A DNA stretch of 64,000 nucleotides from Paulownia fortunei (Eukaryota; Streptophyta; Magnoliopsida; Lamiales; Paulowniaceae), in assembly GCA_019321725.1 (NCBI GenBank), contig CM033105.1, positions 10,925,632 through 10,989,631 of the forward strand. Direction: 5' to 3'. This document shows, piece after piece, positions 46,790-57,097 of the stretch. The position numbers and the translations under genes are program-made. A model generated the notes under the pieces. That model was given only the letters and a program-made list of their open reading frames with translations. It was not told the origin of the DNA and did not search any database. Within the stretch, counting starts at the first letter, position 1, and every line of letters begins with the position of its first letter.

Positions 46790-47966
46790 GAGTCTCGTAT
46801 AATAGTAGCTTATTGAGCTCGAAAAGTAGCTAGAGGGTCAGCTCAACCCGAAGGTCAAGCTTGAGTCCCCCTGACCAGAACACCCCCGGATCAATGGCGT
46901 ATGCCCATTATCCAAGCTTCATCCTTGGCTTCTCAACGACCTCCATCTAACCCCCCACCTTCTACCATAGCTGCTGCACTTACTTCCTCCCATAGCGAGG
47001 AAAGCACCCAGCCTCTGCAGATGGTGGCAGCTTAGGCCCATCTCAACATCCTCGTTTCAATACTCTAACTTTCTTGAATACCTCTTTTTTCACCAGCAGC
47101 TCAGTATTGGAGACACGAGATGGAAAACTCTGTGCTGAATGGCTCTAGGGTATACCAAATTCCATAGATCAACATCTCTTAGGGTCTGTAGATTATGACA
47201 CTTGAGTGGGTTATCCTGTAGATCATGCTTCTAAGTTAATATTCCCTACTTCACTTATTTTTTTTTTTGTTAAAGGTTGAAAATTTTCCAAACCCTATTT
47301 TTCTTAGGCCATTTTATATCTGAGCTCCTTGATGGCCGATCTGTGATATGGATTACCTTCCTCAGAGGAGGAGGAGCTCAAGCAGCAGAATGAAGATCTG
47401 CAATAGCGGTTGCAGCGTACTCAAGTTCGCACGGCCAAGTTAGAAGCGGACCTTGAGATAGCCAAGGGTAAACAGCTTCCTTGGAGAAGAAAGTAGGAGA
47501 AGTGGAATGGGACAAGAATTGGATAGAGTATCAAATGCTGAAGGCTATTGAAGAGGCTTTTATCTCTTGAGCTAAAGGTCATGAGGCAGGGCTCCTTGCG
47601 GGCTGAGCTGAGTGGGCTCAAGAGAAAGCAAAGTTCTTGCAATCTCCAGAGTTTTTCAATCACCTGACCTCTGGGGCATTAGAATACTTGATCCACGGCT
47701 TCACACATTATCTACGTCAAGTTAAGGAGCTAGGATATATTGGCCCGGATCCAAACCTAGACCGAGTTGTCGAAAGTGTTTCTCCACTCCAAGGTGGGTC
47801 TACTCTTGCAGTTGATGTAGTCGATCCTTCAAAACCACCAGCTACGCTAACACCATCCTTGGAAGATCCTTCTGTACACTCAGCTCCTTCTCCTCCAAAT
47901 GCTATTATCCCTCAAGATCTCCCGAATGATCCTGCTATCGATGTTGGAGATGATAGCTCTTCCTAA
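46790..47966 (+). pseudogene. Antisense ORF of Tat element, C-terminal part
   Basis: On the + strand: a broken, Pro/Ser-rich stretch (46870-47035), a Glu/Gln-rich coiled-coil region (about 47360-47630, with stops), then an open frame from 47637 with 'LQSPEFFNHLTSGALEYLIHGF' and an acidic, Pro-rich tail ending at 47966. The 'SPEF..FL..GF' tail is typical of the antisense ORF family in Tat/Ogre elements. It is separated from its N-part (44508-44830) by a gag-PR-RT block. Confidence 0.6.
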
Positions 47967-48284
47967 ATAGAAAATCCACATGATAAGGGTATTGTTCTAG
48001 AGGCCCTCAATGTTTCTGATTATGTGTAGAGTAATCTTGTAAATCTTGTAACAATTTTTCAATAATATTTTTATTTTACCTTTATCACCTTCTTTAAATT
48101 CTGGTTTATCTTTCCAACACCTACAACCTTACAAGTAATTTTCAATAATGAACAATGAATCAAACAAGCACTTCTTATTCAGGCTTTACATCTCTTGTTC
48201 TCAAGAAGTTTTGGTTTCGTAATCGAGTTATGTGTGACCTACCCAAGTTATTTTTTCTTATTTCTAAAAATTGCTTAAAAATAG

Positions 48285-48595
48285 ATGATCCAACTCAACT
48301 GGTCTTGCCTTAGGATTTTTTCTAAATTATTCCCCAATGAGGTCAGTCTCTGCAAACCCTCCAAGGAACCTAAGAAGATCCAGCTCAGTTGGCCTTACCT
48401 TAGGATTTTCTTTCTGAATCATTCCCCAAGGAGGTCGGTCTATACTAACCCTCCAAGGAACCTGAGGAGGTCCAGCTCAACTGGCCTTGCCTTAGGAATT
48501 TTTTTCTAAATCATTTTCCAAGGAGGTCGGTCTCTGCGAACCTTCCAAGAAACCTAAAGAGGTCCAGCTCAGCTGGCTTTGCCTTAGGATTTTTT
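48285..48595. repeat. Minisatellite, about 3.5 units of 90-92 bp
   Basis: Units start near 48287, 48377, 48469 and 48561. Each carries 'gatccagctcaactggcctt', 'gccttaggattttttctaaa', and 'ccaaggaggtcggtct', with a few substitutions between units. It lies between integrase and the antisense ORF, where Tat/Ogre elements often hold tandem repeats. Confidence 0.9.
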
Positions 48596-48639
48596 TCTCT
48601 TCCCGTCTATATAATGGTTCAAGAATTCATTTCATTTCA

Positions 48640-49850
48640 TTTATAAAATTCCAAGATTATACATAGAATTCTTCAAGTTGCAAACATTCCATAGCCTTGG
48701 TATCTTTTTTCCCTGCTCATCCTCTAGGTCATATGCGTCTCCAGCTATATCTTTAGTCATCTTGTAGGGTCCTTCCCAATTTGCCTCTAACTTGCCAATT
48801 TATTTCAAAGCATCTACTCACCGTAGCACTAAATCCTTGAACTGGAAATTTCTTTTCTTGCCTTCCGAGAGTACCCTACCTGAATTCTACTTTTGTACAT
48901 TTCTATCCAAATATATGCCCTTTCTCTTTTTTCATCGATCTTGTCAAATGCTTCCTCATGATCTCATTGTTTTGTTTCTCATCAAAGCTTTGAATTTGGT
49001 AGGTTTCCATCCCAATCTTGATAGGTATAACAACTTCTGATTCATATACTAAACTGAATGGAGTTTCTCCTATTATAGTTCTTGGTGTTGTATGATATAC
49101 CCATAGGACTGAGTGTAGCTCATCCACCCAACCACCTTCAGCTCTGTCCAGCCTGGTTTTGATCCCTTGCAAAATTATTTGGTTGGTTACCTCGACTTGC
49201 CCATTAGCTTGGGTATGGGCTACTGAAGTAAAATGTTGGATGATTTTCATTTTAGTGCACCAGCTCTGGACTTTCTTCCCTTGGAACTGGGTGCATTATC
49301 CGATACCAGGTCACGCGGTGCCATGCGGCATCCCATATCTACATACTATGTTCCCCCACAGAAAATTCATGACCTGTGACTCTGTAGTCTTAGCTATAGG
49401 CTCAGCTTCTACCCACTTACTGAAGTAATCTACTGCCACTATCAAGAATATCCTTTGCCCTGATGCTAGGGGGAAAGGTCCAACAATATAAATTCCCCAT
49501 TAGAGAATAGACAGGTGAGCTCATGACTTTTAGTTCTTCTGTTGGCTTATGTATAAAAGGAGCGTGTTTCTGGAATTTTTCATAGGTTTTGACCAGATGC
49601 TCTGCATATTCCTTTAGTGAAGGCCAGAAGTACCCAGCTCTTGTTGCCTTAGAAGCCAATGTGCGACCTCCACCATAGCTTCCGCATCCTCCCTCATGAA
49701 TTTCTCATAATACATAGCTCCCTCTTATTGTGATAAACATCTCAAGTATGGTGTAGAAAATGCTCGTTTATATAATTAACCATCAATAATGGAAAATCTA
49801 GTAACTCATACCTGAAATCAAGCTGCTTCTCTTTTATTCTGAGGTAGTTT
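48640..49850 (-). pseudogene. Tat integrase
   Basis: On the - strand: a linker with 'FSIIDG' and 'LYKRAFSTPYLRCL', a damaged HHCC region, 'RAGYFWPSLKEYAEHLVKTY', 'HAPFIHKPTEELKVMSSP', then the core near 49250-48903 ('IIQHFTSVAHTQANGQVEVT', 'GETPFSLVYESEVVIPIKIG') and a C-terminal 'NWEGPYKMTKDI'-like block near 48770. Stops and frameshifts are frequent. It begins directly at the junction with the UBP16-like segment. Confidence 0.82.
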
Positions 49851-49855
49851 CCCTT

Positions 49856-51402
49856 CTGACATCAGCTGGCTCAATTCTACCGGTTCGACCTTAGTATCAT
49901 CTACCCTGAGCTAGTTCCCTTACAGATCTTTCACCTATGAGATTTAATGATCGAAAAAAGATACATTGGATGTATCCAAGTGCACAACAACAACATGAAG
50001 CATGTAAAGCGGAGGTATGTCATCAGTCCCAGTCATAAATGGAATCATATCTAGCATTTTCAAAAAAGTGATGCATTTATTAATCTTGCCATAATTTCCC
50101 TCCTAAAATCTCTTCAAGACAATAGTCAAGATATTTGGAGCCTCTTGTATGTTCAATTGCTTCTGTGCTTGAACATATACAACACACCTTGCACATCTAT
50201 ACATGTTCTCCCCATCAAGATCTTCTAAACTAGTGAACTGCATTAGTGCATCCTCCAATGACTCAATCCAACCAAATATCTCCAGGGTAAGATCCATTAT
50301 ATTCTCATACCACTCTGACTCATGGTAACATCTCAAAAATTTAACCTCTGATCTAAGGCATCCTCTAAATGTATGTTGTATAAAAGTCATATCCTGCAAC
50401 CTAGGATTAACAACATTTTCACCACCGAAACCTTCCAAGCATATGGATTGCATTGAGGCCACAAGAAGCTTTAAAAACTCATGAGCATCTTCCTGACTTC
50501 CATCACTAATCTGGGAATTGAGACTTCTAATATACATAAGAAGATTCACAAGTGATAGAGGACTCCCACTTTCTCTCAGCATCATTACAAGCAGCTCAAG
50601 TTCACACATGAGGCACTAATCTTTGGCATATCCAGGTCTAGAATGTGATTAACGAAGAAAATTAATGATCAGAGGCCTTTTGCATGTTAGACAATGCAAT
50701 ACAACATTGGCATAATAACTATTCCCATAATTTACAAGTCCTCTAGGTGTTACATTGAAAACTTCAAATTGAAAACACTTTATAAATTCTTCATAGGGAA
50801 AAATCATCTTCAATTTTCTTCACCTATTGGCACTATCTTCCAATTATTGCTGATGGTCAATTTTTGCTGACTTCTTCATACCCATCATCCTCATGGTTCC
50901 CAGGTTTTCAACCCTATTACTTTCCTGTAAATGGATGTTGTCCTTTATTTTAGCAACTCTTGACTTATTTGCAGTTTGAACTTTTATATTTGTATTTGAA
51001 GACAGTAGTTCTTTAGATGCTTTCACCCTTGATTTTGGAGATTTATGCAGTTTAATTCCATTAGAAATGTGAAATAATCATTGATTTGTTACTCCTTTTC
51101 ATTGAAGTTCTTTCAGAAGACCAATTCAAGCCTTTTGTTTTATCACTGCAGGGGATTCTTTTTTCTGAGCTAAGCATTCTTCTTTTATCAAGTCCATTCG
51201 AGTGTCATACGCATTTGTGCCACTGATTGCTGTAGTTGATGGGTTTAAAATCCCACAATTATGTCCACTATCAAATGCATTTAAACTTTCTCTTCCAGTC
51301 ATGTCACTCTCAAGCAAGGTACCTCTTAGATCACCATCTCCATTCTTAAAATCACCTTCTCTCAAATAAGCATCTCTTGATGACTGAGAACCAATCCCAG
51401 AG
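49856..51402 (-). pseudogene. UBP16: UBP16-type ubiquitin-specific protease, captured intronless copy, catalytic Cys lost
   Basis: On the - strand this reads as a plant ubiquitin carboxyl-terminal hydrolase of the UBP16/18/19 group, which removes ubiquitin from proteins. A linker (51402-50830) leads into the USP domain: 'FPYEEFIKCFQFEVF', the Cys box 'GLVNYGNSYYAN' (50706-50741), then 'CELELLVMMLRESGSPLS', 'GSQEDAHEFLKLLVASMQSI', 'ENIMDLTLEIFG', 'ENMYRCARC', 'EAPNILTIVLKRF', 'VVVHLDTSNVSFFDH' (the His box, followed by stops) and a VDD block. The catalytic cysteine is tyrosine (codon 50715-50717) and stops occur at 50103, near 49935 and elsewhere. UBP genes of this type have many introns; none is seen, so the copy came from spliced RNA. 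It lies exactly between gag and integrase of a Tat element. The N-terminal MYND finger is absent. Confidence 0.87.
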
Positions 51403-51887
51403 ACTTCCTCAGAAAAAGGAATTCCTCTTTTTGCAACCATATTCTTTCCCGCCATTTTCATCTTCACCTCTTTCAACTCATTATGTAAATCTTTTAGCTT
51501 TTTCGACACATCTGGTTCTTTCATTAGTGTTTTACCGTGGCATTCTCTTGTATGACTCTCTTCTGGCCTTTTGGGGCAGAGTTGCTTTTCCAGTACCTCT
51601 GGTGGTGGTGGATTAGCCTCTCTCCTCCTTAAGGTTGCATCCACCACGGTAGTGATCAAACTTGCTAATTGCTCTATAGTAAGTTGGCCGGTATTTTCTA
51701 CTCCAAATTTCGAAGCCAAATTTACACAAGCTACCTCCATGGTTTGAAGTGGTGGAACTCCAGGTGTTACTGGTGGTGGGCTATTATTTTCTCTCCAATC
51801 CTGGACTTTTGGGCCATGATTACACCAGACAATTGGTGGTGGAGCTTCATCGGATGTTCCTTCACCTGGGATTCCTTTTCTTGCCAT
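51402..51887 (-). CDS. Tat gag N-terminus, fused in frame to UBP16-like sequence
   Basis: The ATG at 51887 opens 'MARKGIPGEGTSDEAPPPIV', followed by 'LTIEQLASLITTVVDATLRR', a Lys/Glu-rich helix and 'KRGIPFSEEV', the usual Tat Gag N-terminal layout ahead of the capsid core. At about 51402 Gag homology stops and UBP16-like sequence continues in the same frame to a stop at 51126, giving a 253-codon chimeric ORF (Gag about 1-162, UBP-derived about 163-253). It is open, but the rest of the element is broken, so any product would be a truncated fusion. Confidence 0.7.
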
Positions 51888-51912
51888 TTATCATGCCTTA
51901 ACTCATAAATCC

Positions 51913-51930
51913 TCCCATAGACGGCGCCAA
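51913..51930 (-). other. Primer binding site of the Tat element
   Basis: The - strand reads TTGGCGCCGTCTATGGGA, two bases inside the 5' LTR. Tat elements commonly carry a 'TGGCGCCGTC' PBS of this kind. The exact priming tRNA was not determined. Confidence 0.7.
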
Positions 51931-51932
51931 CT

Positions 51933-52629
51933 TGTTATGCACCGATTGAAGAAGGAGCACCCCAAGTAACAATCTACTGCTTATGCTTTCCTCCTCCTTG
52001 TTGGATCACCTGCACAAAATGCTAGAGTAACCCGACATAAGAACTTTGACACTCAAGTCAGTGGATGTTTCCTCACAGAAGGTGAAAACAAGTAGAAATA
52101 TATATATCTAAGGTATAAAAAAGTGTAACCTGTAACATAAAGTGAATTTTCTTATTTATAGATACCAAACAAGGGTAAAAGAGAGATTTCATACCTTAAT
52201 TTGTTATAACAGATTACTGTACATGTATCCACGTTCTCTGATTTACCTCAGAAAAGATTCCCTATCATTTTCTAATCATAATCGTTTCATCCTGATTTTC
52301 CACGTGAACCTGCCCAACCTGGTGATCTGCAGGTCCTCCGATGCTAGATACACACTTCCTGCAATAGGCTCAACAGGTCATGCCACTCTTACAGCTCGCA
52401 CACCAGGCTAACAGATCCACTTACCGAGTTTCCACACAACAAATGACAGCTTTGCCAATTAACCTATATCCTAAGCCTTATGGCCCAAGCAGTATAATTT
52501 GACCTGACCTACACCACTTTAGTATTTCACTTATAGCCTGAGCTATATCGGTCCAACCTGACCTACATCACATTAATCTTTTGCTCATAGCCCGAACTAC
52601 ATAGGTCTGACCTAACCTATACCACATCA
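51933..52629 (-). repeat. 5' LTR of the Tat element (697 bp)
   Basis: Begins TG and ends CA in both readings (TGTTATGC at 51933, ATCA at 52629). It aligns with 43385-44079 throughout. A TATA-like 'tataaataag' lies on the - strand of 52151-52160, the expected element promoter. Confidence 0.88.
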
Positions 52630-53103
52630 CTAACTATTTTGCGTATTAGAACACAATATTTCAGTATCTACTACTGCTTAAATGGGATGAGTGAAACTAT
52701 TTCTCGATCGAAAATATTCTTAAGCTATTGCATTCTAAGGTAGGTATATTTATCAAGTTGGTACTTTTAAGGTATGATATTGTTGGGCATAATTTGACTA
52801 AGCTCAAAAATATTAAATTTTAGGCAAATAAGGCAAATAGGCCATCAAGGCCCAAAATACCCAACGGACTCACAAGGCCCAAGCAATAAAGAGTGATTAG
52901 GAAAGGTTAAAAAAGTCTGAAAAAAAAAATGGGGTGTTTGGAATTGATGCTTGTACTTGTGCTTCTCTAGAATTTTCTAAAGTTTATTTAAAAGTTGAAA
53001 TGAGGGTTCGGGTTGCTTTTTTCTGCTTATGGTAATTTTATAAATAATCTAAAATTATTTTAGATAATTTTGTCCTCAAATATTTTTCAATATTTTATGT
53101 ATA
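52630..53103. other. Intergenic, nothing recognised
   Basis: Unassigned AT-rich DNA between the Tat element and a Mutator-like element. Confidence 0.4.
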
Positions 53104-54250
53104 GGGTTAAATACTCTTGTACTATTGATTTTGTATCAATCACCCCCCTATACTATTAAAATCTTCAAATATCTCTTTAAACTAATAAAAATTATATTAA
53201 TAAACAAAAATACCCTTGAACTAAATAAAATGTTAAATCTCATATTTTGCACCCTCTAATTAATTTGATCCCATATTTTAATTAACTCTAATTTTATTAA
53301 ATAAATAAATCTACAATTAAATTTAAAATAAATAAATAACAAAATATAATTTTAATTGCATAGAGAAGAGCTATTATTTTTTTAAAAATATATCACATAA
53401 ATTTATATTACTACCATTTTAAATATATTGCTTTAATAAGTAATAAAATTTATGTCAACTTAGTTGATGTTATTTAATGGTATAACTATTTCCACGTGTA
53501 GGTCAAACATATTAACTAATTTAACTTCAATGTGTAGTAATTTATTTTTGAAAGAATTACAAAATATAAAACATAAATATCTTATAATACTCCCCTGACA
53601 ATTAAATATCAATTAATTTGATCCCAAATTCTATTTAGCACTAATTTTCATTTTTGTTTTTCACTCGAAAGTTCTTAATTACATTAATATACTTTATAAT
53701 TTTTTTTATTTTTATTTTCTAATTTTTATTTCCCTTTCTATATAAGTAACTACATGTTGAAATTAGATTTGTTAATATATTTGAGTTGCACATGCACACC
53801 TTACATAATAGAATTATATATACCATTAAGTAATATCCATTTATTTAGCTTTAAATTTATTACTTACTTATTAAAGCTATATATCTAATTTGATAGTAAT
53901 ATAAATTTACGTGACCTAATTTTTTGAATTTAATGTGTCTTCTATGTAACATTAAAGTTATATTTTGCTATTTATTTATTTTAAATTTAATTACAAATTT
54001 CTTTATTTAATAAATTAGAGTTGAATAAAATTTGAGGTCAAATTGATTGACATTTAATTATAGAGGGGGCAAAATTCTATATAATTTATAATAGAGGAAA
54101 AAAAGTTAATTTAATATTTTATAATTCAGGGGTATTGTGGTCCATCAATATAATTTTTGTTGGTTTAGTAGGGTATATAAAGATTTTATTTGTAGAAGGG
54201 GATATTTGATACAAAACCAATAGTATAAAGGGGTAAAATGTATTTAAACC
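53104..54250. mobile_element. Mutator-like inverted-repeat element, 1,147 bp
   Basis: The left end ('gggttaaatac', 'tactattgattttgtatcaa', 'taataaaaattatattaat', 'aaaatacccttgaac') is an imperfect inverted copy of the right end over about 120 bp. Flanks 53095-53103 (ttatgtata) and 54251-54259 (ttatatata) agree at 8 of 9 positions, although the right side is in TA microsatellite sequence. No transposase; non-autonomous. Confidence 0.65.
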
Positions 54251-54870
54251 TTATATATATATATATATATGTATATGTATATATATAAATATATATAAAA
54301 ACATATGTCTATATAAATATGTATTTATATATAACTATAGTATAAATATATATGTAAATATTTATGGTATAAATATACATACATATGTATCTATACATAC
54401 TAATATATTTACACAAATGTACATAAGTGTACCTAATTTATAATTAATTTTAGATATTTTATTATTTAATTGATCACTTATTTAGATATATTAATTATTA
54501 CTCGTAAAAATATTATACTTATTATTTCTATTGTTATTGTTTTTATGTGTACTTTACGTATAAATAGTTTAGTTTAATATATTTGTTCAAACAATATTAA
54601 ATAAATTATAATTTCAAAGTACAAAGGTAATTTAGATTTTCACTCACAAAAATATAATTTGGACCTACTTTTGCAACTTATTTACCAAATACTCATTTCT
54701 ACCTTGTTCTACTTTTTAACAACACTTTATGAACACTCTTTACTTTTGTTTCTCAACTATTTTTTTACTTTTCCCAAATTTAGCACTTTTCTAAAATCAG
54801 AAATTTTATAAATGTTCTCTTAATTTGTTGGAAGCATTTTTGCGTCTCCTAGCTCTATAATAGGTAGGGA
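54251..54870. repeat. TA-rich microsatellite and AT-rich DNA
   Basis: 54251-54420 is mostly (TA)n and 'tatatgta' type repeats; the remainder is AT-rich without recognised content. Confidence 0.7.
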
Positions 54871-54877
54871 ATGAGGG

Positions 54878-55753
54878 CTATATAGATGTTTTTACATCAA
54901 ATAGTAAGAATGATGTTAGGTCAGTAATAAAATCCACGATTGAAGAAGTGGCATGATTTTTACTTTTAGATATGAAATACTCGCTCAGATCATCTGCTTC
55001 AATTTTCATATCATATTCCCACCAATTAGGAGTTGGCATCCATCCATATGTATTAGTTTGACTGTGAGGATAGGGGGCCCACAAGTGCTGATGTGGCGAC
55101 GGGCACATTGACCTAGGATTTGATAAGGAAGAATCATCCTAATCACCAATATTTTTCACCAGACAACATGAATATTCCACATTCAAAACCTTAGACGGAG
55201 CTCCTTCCTCTTTATTCTGAAGCTGTGACCATTCTGAAAAGGGGTCTAATTTGCGGGGATGAGAAAAATAGCCACTGCTTTTGCATTATTGGGTATTGCT
55301 CATTGATATATGGAATTGCTACTATATACAAATAGCTTGTACGTAAAGGTTTTGATAGCAATTTGTTCTTCATTACCAGTGTATTAGTGAAAGAGGATAG
55401 TTTTAAATTTCTATCCAAAACTAATCTAAAAGGCCATTTGATGATTGTGACAATAAAAGCAAGGAATTGGTGGTGGATACCCTTTTCTTTTCTGTCTTGA
55501 CGCGTTTGTTCGATCCTATATGATCACTTATAATTAAGCCAATCCAACCGGAAATAAAACTGGTATTTTCACATTCTTTAATCTTTATAATCATCACTTT
55601 TAAGCCAGTCTCGTGCAACAGACATGGCGCACCAGGGCCAGAAAGAAAAAAAATCACGATGACCAAGTCAGAATAATCAAAACTATATAGAATATTTATC
55701 TGACTGGATATTTGGGTTTTTCTCGGTGAGTCCCTTGTATCACTGTGCTCCAC
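54878..55753 (-). other. Unidentified broken reading frames
   Basis: Three frames read consecutively on the - strand: 55753-55421, 55418-55212 and 55108-54878. In the last one the frame upstream is also readable ('RKLDPFSEWSQLQNKEEGAP') with one stop near 55139, which suggests a decayed coding stretch of about 120 codons ending at 54878. It is rich in Trp/Pro/Tyr ('WAPYPHSQTNTYGWMPTPNW'). I do not recognise the family. It could be a gene fragment or chance. Confidence 0.25.
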
Positions 55754-56291
55754 TTGAGGACCTTAGGTCCATCCTCATCCAAAAGCTTATATGGTGTCAT
55801 CGCGTTTGGCTGTTAATGGATCAGATTTGACATAGATTTGTTGACATTCGATTGGAGTAGGACCAGTATATTGAGGTATGTGCTGCAGTCTAATATGAAA
55901 TTTTTAAAAATTAAATTGTTGGAAATTGAATCGGGTTTAAGACTTTTTACTCAATTAACATTCATATTTGATATGGATTTTAATTTTATAATTTGATTGG
56001 AATTAAGTTTCCTACCAAAATTGAGATTCTTCATTGTGTAGGAAGAGAAATATATGCATATATATCAAATTCCAATCCTTTTGAAATAAGTGAATCAATA
56101 TATTATTCCAAAAAATTCTCTTTCTATAATTCTCTCAATTTTTTTTTTCTCTCAGTCTTTTTTTGGAGCATCACCACAGATATTCAAGGATTTGAGGTGT
56201 TAATTCAGTCAATAACTCTAGTAGTTATTCACCACCAATAAAAAAAGTATGTTCATGGTTTGATCAAAAAGAGGTTGATAGATGAGTTTAA
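55754..56291. other. Intergenic, nothing recognised
   Basis: AT-rich DNA before the TRIM element; a short frame at 55993-56241 is low-complexity and not recognised. Confidence 0.4.
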
Positions 56292-56296
56292 TAAAT

Positions 56297-56390
56297 GATA
56301 AGTGGATCGACAATTCGCTGTGTATAGGTATACCCGATCCACTTATATTTATATGAATATGTGATTTATATTATTGTTAATTTGCTTACA
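56297..56390 (+). repeat. TRIM 5' LTR with long internal inverted repeat
   Basis: Near its start the repeat holds ataagtggatc and, 24 bases later, gatccacttat, a perfect 11-bp inverted pair (arms about 56298-56308 and 56335-56345). Confidence 0.7.
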
Positions 56391-56968
56391 ATAGTATCTG
56401 AGCCAAAATGACTCATTCTCGCAATTTCATTTGATTGAATTTATGGATGTGTATATATTTTAAACGAAAATAAAAATTATTTTTTCAGAAAAGCATAATT
56501 TTTTTTCTATACGTAGATCTTAATGTGTAAATCACGTAGTTAAAATTTGGTGAAAAATAGATGAGCGATTTGTGAGAAAATCTGATTTAAAGTTTGAAAC
56601 CCTTTTATTTCAGGCTCAAAATTGAACCTGTTTATTATTATTTTTGTGTTGTAAAATTTTTATTTTATGTTGTTGAGTATGAAAAGAGGTTCACAATAAT
56701 ATAAAATTTGCCAAAAATGGATTCAAAATGAGTAAGATATGAATTTTTAAATTTTGGTTGAAAAATTCAAGTTCTCGCCGAAAAATTGCACCAGTTGTCA
56801 GAATCTGGCTGGTCGACGATAGAGCGCTGATGTGGCGTTAGGCCACGTGGCGCATAGCTGGCGCTTAGATGGTGCCCTCTAGTTGATGTGGCGTACTGTT
56901 GGTGTGTATTTCAAGGTATGTATTTCTTGGATCATTTTTTGGAGACCATATTTCATCAATTTTAGAGG

Positions 56969-57062
56969 GATATGTGGATCGGCAATCGGCTATATATAGA
57001 TATACCCAATCCACTTATATTTATATGAATATGGTATTCATATTATTTTTAATTTGCTCACA
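56969..57062 (+). repeat. TRIM 3' LTR
   Basis: Homologous to 56297-56390 and ends CA. Its inverted pair is eroded (gtggat / atccac). Confidence 0.7.
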
Positions 57063-57097
57063 TAAATAAATTTATTTAAATCATCGTATCACGCTTG

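Larger units (their letters stand above)
43385..52629 (-). mobile_element. Ty3/gypsy Tat-lineage LTR retrotransposon carrying a UBP16-like gene copy
   Basis: Two same-orientation LTRs bound 9.2 kb. In element order (- strand): 5' LTR, PBS, gag N-terminus, intronless UBP16-like segment, integrase, 90-bp tandem repeat, antisense ORF C-part, a block of gag C-terminus, protease and RT start, antisense ORF N-part, PPT, 3' LTR. The gag, protease and integrase wording and the antisense ORF are typical of the Tat branch of gypsy elements. RT beyond its start and RNase H are missing, so it was dependent on other elements. The LTRs differ by roughly 15% in a hand-aligned 212-bp part, so it is old. No clean TSD was found. 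Confidence 0.85.
56292..57067 (+). mobile_element. TRIM (miniature LTR retrotransposon), 766 bp, TSD TAAAT
   Basis: Two 94-bp direct repeats, 56297-56390 and 56969-57062, differ at about 13 positions and are flanked by taaat (56292-56296 and 57063-57067). After the left repeat, 56391-56404 reads 'atagtatctgagcc', an 11 of 13 match to the tRNA-Met PBS. Before the right repeat there is a purine tract 'agaggga'. There is no coding capacity. This is the layout of a terminal-repeat retrotransposon in miniature. The inside includes a GC-richer stretch (56805-56910). Confidence 0.75.

Noticed and set aside
48285..48595. CRISPR-like array
   Set aside because: Units are tandem without unique spacers, in a plant retrotransposon.
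51377..51908. + strand frames opposite gag-UBP
   Set aside because: Shadows of the - strand chimeric ORF.
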